20,820 nucleotides of DNA from Trachelipus rathkii (GCA_015478945.1 JABUQX010065305.1:30001-50820); one strand, 5' to 3'. Shown: positions 1-10,483, counted from the first letter of the stretch. A program made the numbers and translations. Notes: generated by a model not told the origin, from the letters alone.

Positions 1-138
1 TATATATATATATATGTTTTTATATATATATATTATATATAAGTATATAATATATATATATATATATACTATATATTATATATATATATAATATATTATA
101 CATATATTTATATAATATATATATATATATATACTATG

Positions 139-169
<31 letters not shown>

Positions 170-182
170 TATATATATATAT

Positions 183-226
<44 letters not shown>

Positions 227-270
227 TAATATATATATATATATATATTATAGCATATAAATATAAACAT
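1..270. repeat. (TA)n microsatellite block
   Basis: Nearly pure alternating TA with occasional interruptions. It abuts the A-rich 3' end of the jockey-like element on its right side. Open frames across it encode only Tyr/Ile runs and are not genes. Confidence 0.95.
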
Positions 271-300
271 TATTATTTTTTTTTTACAGTTTTGTCAGCA
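271..300 (-). other. 3' A-rich tail of the jockey-like element
   Basis: On the minus strand the element ends in about eleven A followed by TAATA, then (TA)n. This is the usual 3' terminus of a target-primed insertion. The microsatellite beyond may be the target site or have grown from the tail. Confidence 0.7.
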
Positions 301-368
301 CCGTACCTACTCACGGGAGAGCCCTATTCAAGGAGGGGGTGTTACACGCCTCAGAAGTCAACAACTAA

Positions 369-3363
369 TATAAATTACGCAGATGAGCACAGACGCAGGC
401 CTTAAAGTGGGGGAGATTAAATTCAGCAGGAAACACAGAAGATTGAAGAAGAGTTCCACAGAACAGATGTGGCAGGAAAGAAGGAAGCACCGCAGCCAAC
501 TAGCCTGGAGTACCCCCATCAGACGATGACAAAACTCATGTGCGGACACAGCACCCTAGTTCTACGAGGGCGCTGACGTAAAGGTGAGGTACTGCGAGTG
601 ATAATGCTCCCTCGAGGCACTCTGCCGTATGGCGGTGTAACCTATAGAGAGAGGTAGATAAGCACCAAACATCGCTGCCGCAAAGATAGAGGGTCAAGAG
701 AACTGGAAAGTGCAGAACAGTTTATAAGCCTTTTGGCTTTGACTCAACCCTATGCCAACAGAACCGTGGGTGAAACCCCAGACGCCCCCCCAGTATGAGA
801 GCAAGTACTTCCCATCCAAGGGCGGAGACGGCCCTTGTAATAGCCTGGACGCAGCTTGAGAAGAGGGAAAAAAAGGTCTCCGCAGTTCTAATACAGGGAA
901 CTCCCAGTTTCTTTGAGGCTCGCCCTAGCAACCCGTTGTGATCTGAGGTTTCCAAGACATTTTTTTTGTTTATGTTTAAGGCCCAAGGATGTTGTATATG
1001 TGAGTCCAACAGGAGAGACGGAGAGAAGCCGTTCAAAAAGAGATGGGAAAGTTGAAGGTGTCTTCAGAGAGCGGAGATTTTGTAAGAGAGTTGAGTTTTT
1101 AAAGAAATTGAATTTCACAAGGTTGAGAACGACCCACCCGGAAATTCTATCCAGATCACGGAAATAGAATCTGGGAAATGATTTAGACGGGAAGGCAATT
1201 CTAGAACGTAAGAAAGAAGGAGCAGAATTGACTATGAGGTTGAAGAATAAGGGTCGATCATCGGCATATGAAATGACATAGGAGTTAGATTGTCGCAAGG
1301 TGAGATCCATTAATGAAAAGTAGAATAAAGTAGAGAGATACAGACTGAACGCCTGGGAACACCACTTATTGACAGAAACGGAACGAGAAGTCGCCCATCA
1401 ACAAACGAGCCGATTATTGAGCGAATTTGAAAGGAAACTAGACCCATAAGTAAGCACGAGAAAAGGGGAACCCAAGAGGGGCAGCTTGGGAGAGCAGTGA
1501 CGCGTGCCATACCCTGTCAAATGCTTTGGATATGTCAAGCGCCACCAGGCAAGTCTCCCCGTAGTTCCTAAGGGCGCGGAAAACATACTAGTAAGATAGG
1601 AATAGGTATAGATCGCCAGTAGACTCGGAGCGCCGAAAGCGTACTGGCGATCGAAAAGAAGTGAATGAGATTTCAGATGATCTAAGAAATGAGAGTCGAG
1701 AAGACGAGTTTCAAAGATCTTAGATTAGAATGCAAGTAGAGCTTAGGGCCGATAGTTTAGAAGGATTCAGAACGGCTTTCCTTTTTTTCGCAATTAGGTG
1801 GACATGTAGCGCGTGCTTCCAACCACGCACGCGCACAAGTGTTGTATTGAGAACTAATGTATATATAGTTGAACGAGGGGCGGGGATAGCACGAGAAGCA
1901 CACTCCCTCTAATAACTCGGGGAGGGAATGCCATCGCGGGCCACCCGCTTCCTAACTTCGTAGATTTCAGGAGCCCATGCACCCGATCGAATGCAATCAC
2001 AGGCAAAGGCATAGGACACCTGACAGGAGAAGGAGGAGGATGAGGATTCAAAATCGTCCAGGGTTGAGTTAGAAGAAAAAATAGGAAGGCCGAAGAGATT
2101 GGCCTTTGTCAGTTGGAGAATTAGCAAACAGCCATCAGAGGCGAAGTAAGTAGGAGGAAAGACAGATTTTACAAGAGTTGTTAGAGATGTTTTTGGCAAG
2201 CAGGGGCAGAAAGATTTGTCAGGTTAGGAGAACCAACGGAGGTTAGCGCGACTTCCGTTTGATGAATAGCCCGCTTTTGCTCGTCGAGATGTTCCCTGCA
2301 TACGATTTCTAGCAGAATAAATTAGCTAAGAGTGATAGGCAGAACGAGAATTTTTTCCACTCCCGATACACGCCTGTCTCTAGACTGAATGGCCAGAGAA
2401 CAATGCATGTCGAACAATGGGATTATCGAGGAGAGAAGAGAATTTAGTCGAAGAAGAATGAACTTGCTCATTCCAATCAACGATTAACAGCTCACCACCT
2501 TATCGGCAAGAAGTCGACAGCGTCAACCAAGAGACAAAGCAGATCCATTCCCTCATTCATTAGTAGCGTATGAAGCAAGCGTCAAGGGCCCTCTCATTCG
2601 GTCCCGTCTCAAAGTGCCAGAAAAAAACAGTAGGGCAGGGATGGGATTGCTGTTGGGAGAGAAGTATTTTAAAATGTAAAAGAGATAGTAAGTTGTGGTC
2701 AGATTTTACGCGATAGGAGGCGAAAGTGGTCGTTTTAGAGCAGAAAGGACTAGTGGTGAAACTAGTCAATGTTGTGTTCAACGAATTGGTTTAGGACGCA
2801 TCCGGATGTGTGGGATATCTATAATGTAGTTGCTCAGATCGTGTGAGGCAATTCTGACGTGATTCGGCCTCCTCGCCCACCCTAAATCCGGTATGAGACG
2901 ACCCCAACCTATATCAGTGGTTGTGTACATTGGTCCCTCCCTAAAATAGAGGACCTCCAGTATTTGATTAGAAGATATAACAGTCTCGTGAGTTAGTAGT
3001 AAGATGATTCAAAAAGGCGTGACAAATTCTCTGTTTCCTGTAGGAGAACAGTAGCAGAAGCACAAGATTATTGTTAGTAGAAGGAAAGAGCATTTAAGCC
3101 ACAGAACAGATCGGAGTTTAGGAGTATTCGAGATTCTCAGAGACCGTGTACAGGCAGTGTTTATGTTTACATAGGCACAAACTCCACCCTTTAAGCCCGG
3201 AAATTAATGATTAAGTTATAGTTGGATACTTAAACAGTTAAGAGGATTGAATTTCTAAGCCATCTGTTGTCTCAGACAGGAGCAAAATGTTAAGGTTAGA
3301 GTTAGAAGAGGTGGTGATTCCAACGGATGCCCAGAATTCAAGAGTTTTAAAGCCGCGGATGTT
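369..3363 (-). pseudogene. Broken ORF2 (endonuclease plus reverse transcriptase) of the jockey-like element
   Basis: The intact protein would nick target DNA and copy its own RNA at the nick (target-primed reverse transcription). Visible on the minus strand: NIRGF at 3363-3349, typical near the start of the endonuclease; LLLSETTD at 3285-3262, containing the likely catalytic Glu; GGVCAYVNIN at 3188-3159; the catalytic SDH at 2703-2695; NSTLDD at 2070-2053; RT motif A LDISKAFDRVWH at 1539-1504; the catalytic YADD at 1268-1257; and EFNLPHFK near the C terminus at 424-401. An in-frame stop lies between motif A and YADD (about 1412), and the GVPQG-type motif before YADD is shifted out of frame. 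The frame changes repeatedly, so no functional protein can be made. Catalytic residues mostly survive, which points to decay by indels. Confidence 0.85.
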
Positions 3364-3370
3364 AGTAAAG

Positions 3371-4136
3371 GTCTTAGAAGCCCGCGCCTAGTGCCCAAAC
3401 TGCCATTACAACACGCACCCACGACAACCACATACCTAAGCTCAAAAAACAACAAAGACAAACAGACAAAAAAAAAAAAAAAACAGGTTAAAATTTTCAA
3501 CGACAAGCTAAAAAAAACTAACCTGTTAAAACGATTTAGAACCGTGTTTTATAATAAATTAGTGTAAGACATATGGGAAAATTTAATAAAGCCTTAAAAC
3601 CCTCACACACTCGCACACACCACACAAATTTTACGCAAAAAAAATTCAACATATATTCAACATAAGAACTGTTTATGTATAGCATTAAAAATAATAATTG
3701 CACTAAAAAAGCGTAGGTGCTGTGTTAAAACCCGTTTAAAAAAAAAAAAATAGAAAACAGACTAAAAAACGTAAGTTAAAAAAGAACCTAAGCAAAAAAC
3801 AATATACCCTAGTAACTTATCTAACTACGGTATTACACAAGTCCTAACAAACTAACTTTGCTTATCTAACGATAACTAGCTATCTAACATTAAAGCTAAA
3901 TCGAAGTTTCAACTCCAAAAAGTTAAAGAAATAAAATCTGGATATCTTATCTTTTAAAGATGATGGGCAGAATTCTTTGCAAATAATTAAATTCCATCAG
4001 AAGTTAAAAAAACAATTAAAACCGGAAACGTTCAATGTACAAATTACACTTAGAGGCAAAATAACTAAAACATTACAAACACACTCAAATTATCGGAGCT
4101 CCAGTTAAGCACAACCTATCATCACACAGTCTAGTC
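3371..4136. other. AT-rich stretch without a recognised gene
   Basis: It contains homopolymer A tracts (for example around 3468-3483), short CA-rich pieces near 3600-3625 and many TAAC-type words. The part next to 3370 could be the 5' untranslated region of the jockey-like element, but no ORF1 protein or promoter is recognisable. I see no RNA gene here. Confidence 0.5.
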
Positions 4137-4195
4137 ACATATATATATACTATCTATATATATATATCATATATATATAATATAATATACTTATA

Positions 4196-4265
<70 letters not shown>

Positions 4266-4298
4266 TTTATATAATATATTATATATATATATATATTA

Positions 4299-4500
4299 TG
4301 TCCATTTAGGACCTTAAAAGTAACATGGGTCCTCAAAATAATTTAGTATTGGAAAGGTTGGTAATAATTTTTTTATTTTAGGTAAAGAAAAATTAAAAAG
4401 ATTTATTTGCTATAAAAAGAACTTACTTTTTTTATTTTTTGAAGGCTTTTGTTTATTTTCGACGTAAATATTTATTATTTGTGTTCACAATAAGTGTTGG
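4299..4500. repeat. Outer inverted-repeat arm, left (element A)
   Basis: Pairs with 5622-5838 on the opposite strand. Matching landmarks include TAGGACCTTAA, GGTCCTCAAAATAATTTAG, GGTAATAATTTTT, CTATAAAAAGAACTTAC and a final ATTTATTATT plus GTTCACA-like end. The right arm is slightly longer, mainly through an AATTTTAATTTTAATTTT insertion and extra AT-rich bases. Confidence 0.85.
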
Positions 4501-4672
4501 TTATATATATTATATATATATATATATAATATAGTATATAATATTACTATATATATGATATATATTATATATATTATATAGTATATATATATTATATTAA
4601 TAATATATAATATGTATATATATATCTAAGTATTATATATATGATGTGGATATATTAGTATAGTATAGATAT

Positions 4673-5057
4673 AGATGGTCCAGATTTTTTTAATGCTCGA
4701 CGAGTATGATAAGACTAGCGAACGGCAGGTCTAGCAGGTAAGCAACAAATTACTTATGATTTGTGGAATCAGCCGAAAATTCTAGGGATGGGATTTAAAA
4801 GTTTTTTAAAAGTAAAAATATTTTATTTTTTTTAACTAAGGAATACCCCTAGGGTAAACCGCAAAGATGGCAGGAGTCGGGGTCTCTCGGCCTTCCCGGT
4901 GGACGACGGGGGACTAATCCCCCCTCCGGGGATGGTCCTCCGGATCCCCCGCTCATTGGGTCTTTGGGTGTAACGCGGGGTTCCTCCGTACGCATCCCCT
5001 GCGGGTATCGAATACGTCCCCCCCTCTGTCCCCCGGTAGGCCTCTGAGCCCCCCTAA
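4673..5057. repeat. Inner inverted-repeat arm and GC-rich core, left (element A)
   Basis: Pairs with 5103-5488. It opens with GATGGTC-like sequence, then ATTTTTTTAATGCTC, GAACGGCAGGTCT, ACAAATTA, GGAATCAGC, AAAATTCT and GGATGGGATTT. It then enters a GC-rich stretch beginning near GGGTAAACCGCAAA (4853) with GATGGCAGGAGTCGGGG. The core is strikingly GC-rich against AT-rich surroundings. Confidence 0.85.
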
Positions 5058-5102
5058 AAAAAATTAAAATTTTCCAAAAAAAAAACAAAATTATTGTCCC
5101 CC

Positions 5103-5488
5103 AAATTTAGGGGGCGTCGAGCCGACGGGGACGAGGGGGGGGACGTTTCATATCCCGGAGGGGATGGTCGGAGGAACCCCCGCGACACCAAAAATACCAA
5201 TGAGCGGGGGTTCCGGAGACTAATCCCCGGAGGGGGGGATTAGGTCCCCCCGTCGTCCACCGGGAGGCCGGGAGCCCCGACTCCTGCCATCTTTTGCGGT
5301 TTACCCTTAGGTATTCCTTTAGTTAAAAAAAAAAATAATTTTACTATCAAAAAAAAAAAAAAAAATAAAAAAAAAAGGTAAAATCCCATCCTTAGAATTT
5401 TCGCTGATTCCAAATATATAATTTGTTTTACTGTAAGACCTGCCGTTCTCTAGCTACATACTGTGAGCATTAAAAAAATCTGACCATC
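5103..5488. repeat. GC-rich core and inner inverted-repeat arm, right (element A)
   Basis: Reverse complement of 4673-5057 with scattered substitutions and indels. Runs of G at 5110-5114, 5127-5130 and 5135-5142 give it some G-quadruplex potential. The segment from about 5103 to 5300 is also homologous to 6975-7085 in element B. Confidence 0.85.
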
Positions 5489-5621
5489 TATATTATATAT
5501 AATATATATATAATATGTATATATAATATATAATATATTATATTATATTATATATTATATATATATATATTATTATATATATATATATATATATATATAA
5601 TAATATATATATATATATATA

Positions 5622-5838
5622 CACACTTTTGTGGACACAATAATAAATATCTTACGTTGAATAAACTAAAAATTAAATAAAATGAATTGGAAAATAAATC
5701 AATTTGAAGCACAAAAAATAAAAAAGTAAGTTCTTTTTATAGCAAATCGAATTTTAATTTTAATTTTGCTATAAAAATTATTACCAACTTTTCCAATACT
5801 AAATTATTTTGAGGACCATGGTTTACTTAAGGTCCTAT
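5622..5838. repeat. Outer inverted-repeat arm, right (element A)
   Basis: Reverse-complement partner of 4299-4500. It ends in the complement of TAGGACCTTAA just before a (TA)n block, mirroring the left side. Confidence 0.85.
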
Positions 5839-5849
5839 ATATATAATAT

Positions 5850-5942
<93 letters not shown>

Positions 5943-5958
5943 TAATATATATATATAG

Positions 5959-6596
5959 GCTCTTGTTGATTATCAGCATCCAGTTAAGCTAAAGCCAATT
6001 TTATTTTAAAATCTACTTAATCGAACACAATGAACAGCAACGCCTCATAGTGTTAAAAGATTGAACTTTTTTTTTAACCTAATAAGTTAGTTAGTTATTG
6101 AAAATAATGGAAGTGAAATAAATTTACTAATATAAGTTTAGTTTAATGGAAAGTGAAATAAATTAAAACTGGGGTTTAGTGAGGTTAAATTACTAATTTA
6201 TAAGTTTGATTAAGTAAGATTTAATAATATTCAAAAATATTAGGATTTTTTTTTTCACATTTTTAAAAAATGTGAAAGCTTCACTTTTTACATTAGTCGA
6301 CAAATTGTGAATTTTTTGGTTTTTTACAGTTATACCCAAGTTTCTGAAACAATGGAAAACTGAAACAAATTATATCTGAATGTTTCACAATCAACATTAT
6401 TAACAGAAATTGATGCAGTGAAAATTTTTTCCAAAAATATATTATACTGTATTCCAAAACTACATTATGTTCACAATGCTCGATGAAATGGAAATGCAAT
6501 TTCGAGAAAAAGAGACACACGTATGGAATGTCATGTTTACCCATGTAGGGAAGTTAACAATTAGACTATACAACATATTATGCGTGAAGGTAATTA
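5959..6596. other. AT-rich spacer between the two palindromic elements
   Basis: No convincing gene. There is a short local duplication of a GGAA(A)GTGAAATAAATT word (about 6108 and 6149), and a small perfect hairpin around 6255-6278 (TTTCACATTTTT pairing with AAAAAATGTGAAA). An 83-codon minus-strand frame (6544-6293) has no recognisable motif and is probably chance. Confidence 0.5.
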
Positions 6597-6645
6597 TATC
6601 TATATATATTTAATATATATATATCATATATAATATTATATATAT

Positions 6646-6681
<36 letters not shown>

Positions 6682-6716
6682 ATTAATATATTGATATATA
6701 TAATATATTATATGAA
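6597..6716. repeat. (TA)n block left of element B
   Basis: Alternating TA with interruptions, directly joined to element B. Confidence 0.9.
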
Positions 6717-6744
6717 TAATTATGAGCGTGATCGTTAGATTAAT

Positions 6745-6905
6745 CTCGAAAAGAAATGACAACTTACAGAAAAGCCAATTTACATATTGGAATCAGCGTA
6801 TAAAGCTTTATTAACATCATGTAAAAAATCTCGAAAAGTAGGACGCTTACAGAAAAACAAATTACATATTTGGAATCAGCGTCAAAAATGCATTCAGAAA
6901 AGTGA
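6745..6905. repeat. Two tandem subrepeats, left arm of element B
   Basis: Copies begin with CTCGAAAAG at 6745 and 6830, a period of 85 bp. Both carry CTTACAGAAAA, a CAAATTACATATT-like word and GGAATCAGCGT. Confidence 0.8.
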
Positions 6906-7109
6906 AAGTCGTTTTATGATTTAAAACTAAAGAACACCCGCTAGAGCCCCTAAAAATTGAAGTTCCAAGGAAACATATTTCCATTAGGGGGCTCGAGCCG
7001 ATGGGGGACAGAGGGGGGACGAAGTCCCCCCCGTCGTCCACCTAGAGGCCGAGAGACCCCGACTCCTGATATCTATGTGGTCTACTCTAGGGTATCGTTT
7101 AGTTTTAAT

Positions 7110-7283
7110 CATAAAACGACTTTACATATAATAAGCTTTATATGACGCTGGTTCCAAATATGTAATTTGTTTTTTTCTGTAAGTTTCGTACTTTTCGAGA
7201 ATTTTTTTACATTCTGGTAATAAGCTTTATACTCTGATTCCAAATATGTAATTGTTTTTTCTGTAAGTGTCATACTTTTCGAG
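7110..7283. repeat. Two tandem subrepeats, right arm of element B
   Basis: Inverted copies of the left-arm subrepeats. CTTTTCGAGA occurs at 7191-7200 and 7275-7284, and CCAAATATGTAATT recurs about 80 bp apart. Confidence 0.8.
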
Positions 7284-7298
7284 ATAATTCTGTAATTA

Positions 7299-7451
<153 letters not shown>

Positions 7452-7480
7452 TTTCTTTCTTTTCTTTCTTTCTTCACCTT
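7452..7480 (-). repeat. (GAAA)n-like 3' tail
   Basis: Plus-strand TTTCTTTCTTTTCTTTC is the complement of a purine repeat tail at the 3' end of the minus-strand element. Simple-repeat tails rather than poly(A) occur in several non-LTR clades. Confidence 0.65.
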
Positions 7481-7583
7481 CCTCTTTGCCCCCAGATTAG
7501 GGGTCAGGTGCTGTACAAGCAATCCGACAAGAAAAAAGCAGTAGGAGAACCATGACATAATCGTCGAAAAGAAAGCCCAGCCC

Positions 7584-10110
7584 TTACCGCCCTCTGTACC
7601 ATTTAATTAGTGAGAGCTCGTCACAGACAGAAAATCCCCCTAGAAGCATCATGGACCACGCGACGCGACTCTCACTATGGTAAATGTCAATGTAAGGTTC
7701 ATCCCCTGGCCCAGGTGGGCCACTAACCATCGCCCCATACAAACCCGCCATTCTCTTCCTAATCATGCACCTTTATTCTGCGCCTCTGCAAAACTCAACA
7801 TTTCTCTCCTTCAGACTTTCGTCAACGACTCAATCCACTTTCTCTTCGTCTCCAGCCGTTCGTTCGCACACACTCCTCACTATATCATCCGCTTAATCAA
7901 CGCAACCGCTATTCATCTCCATTCTTTTCACATGACCAAACCATCTCAACATACTTCATTTATTCCTCTCATTTACCCCCTTTCCTTTTCACACACAACA
8001 ACCTCTAATATGTTTCATTCCTCATTTTATTAATTCTTTTCACACCTAGCATGCCCCTAAGATTGGCCATCTGAACACATTGAACTTTAGATCTATACCT
8101 CTTTATTCCAGACCATAGTCTCACTACCATACAATAACACAGGTAACAACATACCCTCATTGTAAGACTCTAGCCGCACTCAATGACTTAGTCCCTTTAC
8201 ATTCACCCACGATTTAATTGCACCAGCAACCTTCCTAGCCATTCACAACTTTCCTACTACACTCTGCATCATCCGTTTCCTTCTCATCAATCGCATACCT
8301 AAATATTTAAACTCAGCCACTTGCTCCAGCTGCTCATCATCTAACATAACTTCCCACACCGAGGATGTCCTCACTCACAACCATAACCTTACTCTTAATC
8401 TTACGTTTATTTCAAACCCTCCTTTTACATACCCTGCCAATCTCTCTACCAATCCTCTCAAACTTCTTCTCAGGTTCGCCACACAGAACCAAATCATCGC
8501 ATATAATAGGTAGGGCACCCTCCATCCTCTCCCATTCTCTCATTCTAACAACCATTTCCTGCCATTTCCACCTCGAATTCTTTCATAAACCCATCCATAT
8601 ACACATTGAATAACCAAGGGAACATAACACAACCCTGTCTCACTCCGCTATTAATCTTAAACCTCACTTTTGACACATTTATTCTTACACCGCTTCCACT
8701 TCGCTCAATACATACTTTTGGATTCCATTCCGAAGCTACCACCAAACACATTATCACTAATACCCTGCATAAAGCTTTCCCTACTTAACTCTTCATACGC
8801 TGTTTAAATCCATAAAACCTAAATATATTTATTCTTCTTCTCCTTCATTTTTCTCAATCATTTGTTTCAATGTAAAGATTTGATCCATACACATCCTCTA
8901 CCACTTCTAAACGCGCCTTGTTCTTCACCAATCAGTCCCCAATCAGTCCCTCAGTCACTCCACGCACTCTTTCAACCAAAATACCAGCATATACCTCCCT
9001 ACACATCAATAAACTTATTTCCCTATAATTTCTACAATTCCCCTTTTCTCCTTACCCTTATATAGGGTACTATTACCGCTCTTCCTCCAATCCTTGGAAC
9101 TATACCCTGCCATAACGCTTTATTACACAACTCCCAAATCCAATCAATCACCATTCTCGCCTCCGCTCTTGGATCATTTCACCAGTAATTTCATCTATAC
9201 TGCAGATTTACCATTCTTCAACTTTCTACCTCTTACCCATTACCTCCTCCTTAACAATAACCATCATCCCAAAATACCTATTCCTTCTTGCACCATCAAA
9301 ACGACACAACATTCACTAACACGCCATCATTAACTGTTACTATTGTGGCAGATTTTCGAAGTGTTCTTTCCACACTCCCCTCACTTCCATTTCATCACTC
9401 AGTTACATGCACCATCCCTATTCATTTATTCTAAGATCAGATTCCCCTTATTCTCATTCTTAACCTTTCGCGCTTTCCTTCCAGAAGAGCTTTCCTATTC
9501 CCTTGTATGTTCCCATTCATCCTCGTTCCAAACTGTTCATTTACCTCTTGTTTTCTCCTACGTATGCACCTTTTAGTATTTCTTTTTTTTCCTCCTTATA
9601 TAATTCCATGCAATCTTTCTTTTGAATTTTCATCATTTGCTTTTAGTACACACATTCTACCACGCTTCTTTTTTACCTTAAACCGCTTTCATCACCTCTT
9701 CATTCCCCATTCGCTGTTAACCATTCTTACTTCTTAACTTTAGCACATCCACACACTTCCTTTGGCACTACTAACAATTGCTCTCCTTCATTTGCCCCAG
9801 ATTTGTTCAGTATCCACTTGTTCACATTCAACCGAATTTTACTAGCGAGGCCTCTTAATACTTATCATTATGTCTTGCTTCACTTTAACTTCTCACTCTT
9901 AATTTCACCCACTTCCTTCCTTCCCACTTCCTTCCATCCAAGCCCCCACTAACTTAATTTTGCATAGAACATAACGATCCGATAATCCCATTCCTAACCC
10001 TCTCACTGATTTAACATTCCAACACATACTTCAATCTCCTTCTTCACCAACACAAAATCAATCATCACTTTTCACGTTCGATAACATCGAATCTACTACA
10101 CCAACGTGTC
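7584..10110 (-). pseudogene. Broken endonuclease-reverse transcriptase of the second non-LTR element
   Basis: Minus-strand motifs in order: a C-terminal endonuclease remnant with GLSDR at 9991-9974, where the catalytic His of the family's SDH motif reads Arg; a finger/palm entry region with DQIFTLKQMIEKNEGEEE at 8885-8832; motif A FMDL at 8816-8805; GVRQGCVMFPWLFNVYMDG at 8646-8590; the catalytic box at 8512-8491, where YLLYA and DDLVL sit in different frames; then VLCGEPEKK, YGSET (8131-8117) and LRWFGHVKRME (7949-7917), typical of the C-terminal domain. Stops are scattered throughout. The intact protein would carry out target-primed reverse transcription; this copy cannot. No cysteine-rich zinc knuckle was seen. 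Confidence 0.85.
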
Positions 10111-10137
10111 TAGTATACTATGGGATACTCTTATACC

Positions 10138-10270
10138 TTATCTATATAGGTATATCTATATATATATATATTAATATTATATGTTATATTATAGTTATGA
10201 TATGTTTATATAGTGTATAGTTGTATAGTATATAGTTATATTCTATATGTGTATATATAGTTCTATAATA

Positions 10271-10301
<31 letters not shown>

Positions 10302-10395
10302 ATATATATATATTACGTAATATATATATAATGATATATTAGATATATATATATATTATAATATAATATATATATATATATATATATAATATATA

Positions 10396-10426
<31 letters not shown>

Positions 10427-10483
10427 GTATATATATAATAATATATATATATATAGTATATATAGTATATTATATATATATAA
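10138..10483. repeat. (TA)n block with degenerate TATAGT variants
   Basis: About 345 bp of TA-rich simple sequence with many TATAGT and TAATA interruptions. It begins where the second retroelement is truncated. Confidence 0.9.

Larger units (their letters stand above)
271..3370 (-). mobile_element. Degraded jockey-like non-LTR retrotransposon
   Basis: About 3.1 kb of an element read on the minus strand. Its 3' end lies at low coordinates, where a run of T on the plus strand (271-285) is the minus-strand poly(A)-like tail, followed directly by (TA)n. Reading 5' to 3', remnants of an AP-endonuclease domain (about 3363-2560), the linker (about 2550-1700), the reverse transcriptase (about 1590-900) and a C-terminal tail (about 760-369) appear in the order known for jockey-clade ORF2 proteins. 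No ORF1 (gag-like) protein was recognised upstream, so the copy is either 5' truncated or lost it. Many frameshifts and stops show it is dead. The clade is inferred from motif resemblance. Confidence 0.85.
4137..5958. mobile_element. Large layered palindromic (foldback-like) element A
   Basis: An imperfect inverted repeat of about 1.8 kb folding around 5080. Left blocks pair with right blocks in mirror order: outer arm 4299-4500 with 5622-5838; (TA)n 4502-4672 with 5490-5621; inner arm 4673-4845 with 5310-5488; GC-rich core 4846-5057 with 5103-5310; and an A/T-rich apex of about 45 bp between. Flanking (TA)n blocks close both ends, and the sequences beyond do not pair, so the palindrome is bounded. 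No transposase is encoded. This fits a non-autonomous foldback or long-TIR DNA element, or two nested ones. The structure is seen directly. The transposon interpretation is inferred from element B, which repeats the inner structure. Confidence 0.75.
6717..7298. mobile_element. Palindromic (foldback-like) element B, related to element A
   Basis: An inverted repeat with arms at about 6735-6946 and 7087-7290, lying between (TA)n blocks. Each arm holds two tandem subrepeats of about 85 bp, each with CTCGAAAAG, CTTACAGAAAAA, AAATTACATATTTGGAATCA and AAAGCTTTATTA-type words. The apex (CCCCTAAAAATT ... ATTAGGGGG, 6951-6979) and the GC-rich core (about 6975-7085) match element A. Only one side of the GC-rich core is present, so the fold is asymmetric, probably from a deletion of the left half. 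Tandem subrepeats inside long terminal inverted repeats are a known property of foldback-type transposons. Confidence 0.75.
7452..10130 (-). mobile_element. Degraded non-LTR retrotransposon, second family (RTE-like or unclassified)
   Basis: About 2.7 kb on the minus strand, 5' truncated within the endonuclease. Its 3' end is a (GAAA)n-type purine tail (plus-strand TTTC repeats at 7452-7476) that meets (TA)n. The 5' side stops at about 10130 against another (TA)n tract. The protein remnants belong to an arthropod-wide family of endonuclease-reverse transcriptases with a GVRQGCVMxPWLFNxYMDG motif. The clade assignment (RTE-like) is uncertain. The element differs from the jockey-like copy at the left end in every motif. 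The plus strand is pyrimidine-rich and Ser/Thr/Pro/Leu-coding only because it is the antisense of this element. Confidence 0.85.

Noticed and set aside
136..405. Open frame beginning in (TA)n and running into the jockey-like 3' end
   Set aside because: Its first half is Tyr/Ile from TA repeats and its second half is antisense of a retrotransposon tail. The same applies to the frames at 4154-4336, 7298-7555 and 10811-11023.
4849..5088. 79-codon Pro/Gly/Arg-rich minus-strand frame in the GC-rich core
   Set aside because: It lies within a palindrome arm and its composition follows the GC-rich repeat. No motif or homologue is suggested.
4137..5958. Palindrome as a fold-back sequencing or assembly artefact
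   Set aside because: An artefact should mirror everything on both sides. Pairing here stops at defined ends, and a second bounded palindrome with the same core lies nearby. Read-level checking would still be decisive.
6293..6544. 83-codon minus-strand frame
   Set aside because: No recognisable motif, no supporting neighbours, and composition is what AT-rich random DNA gives.
7677..9737. Series of plus-strand Ser/Thr/Pro/Leu-rich open frames
   Set aside because: They are the antisense of the minus-strand reverse transcriptase, whose motifs are recognisable in order. The pyrimidine-rich plus strand simply lacks stops.
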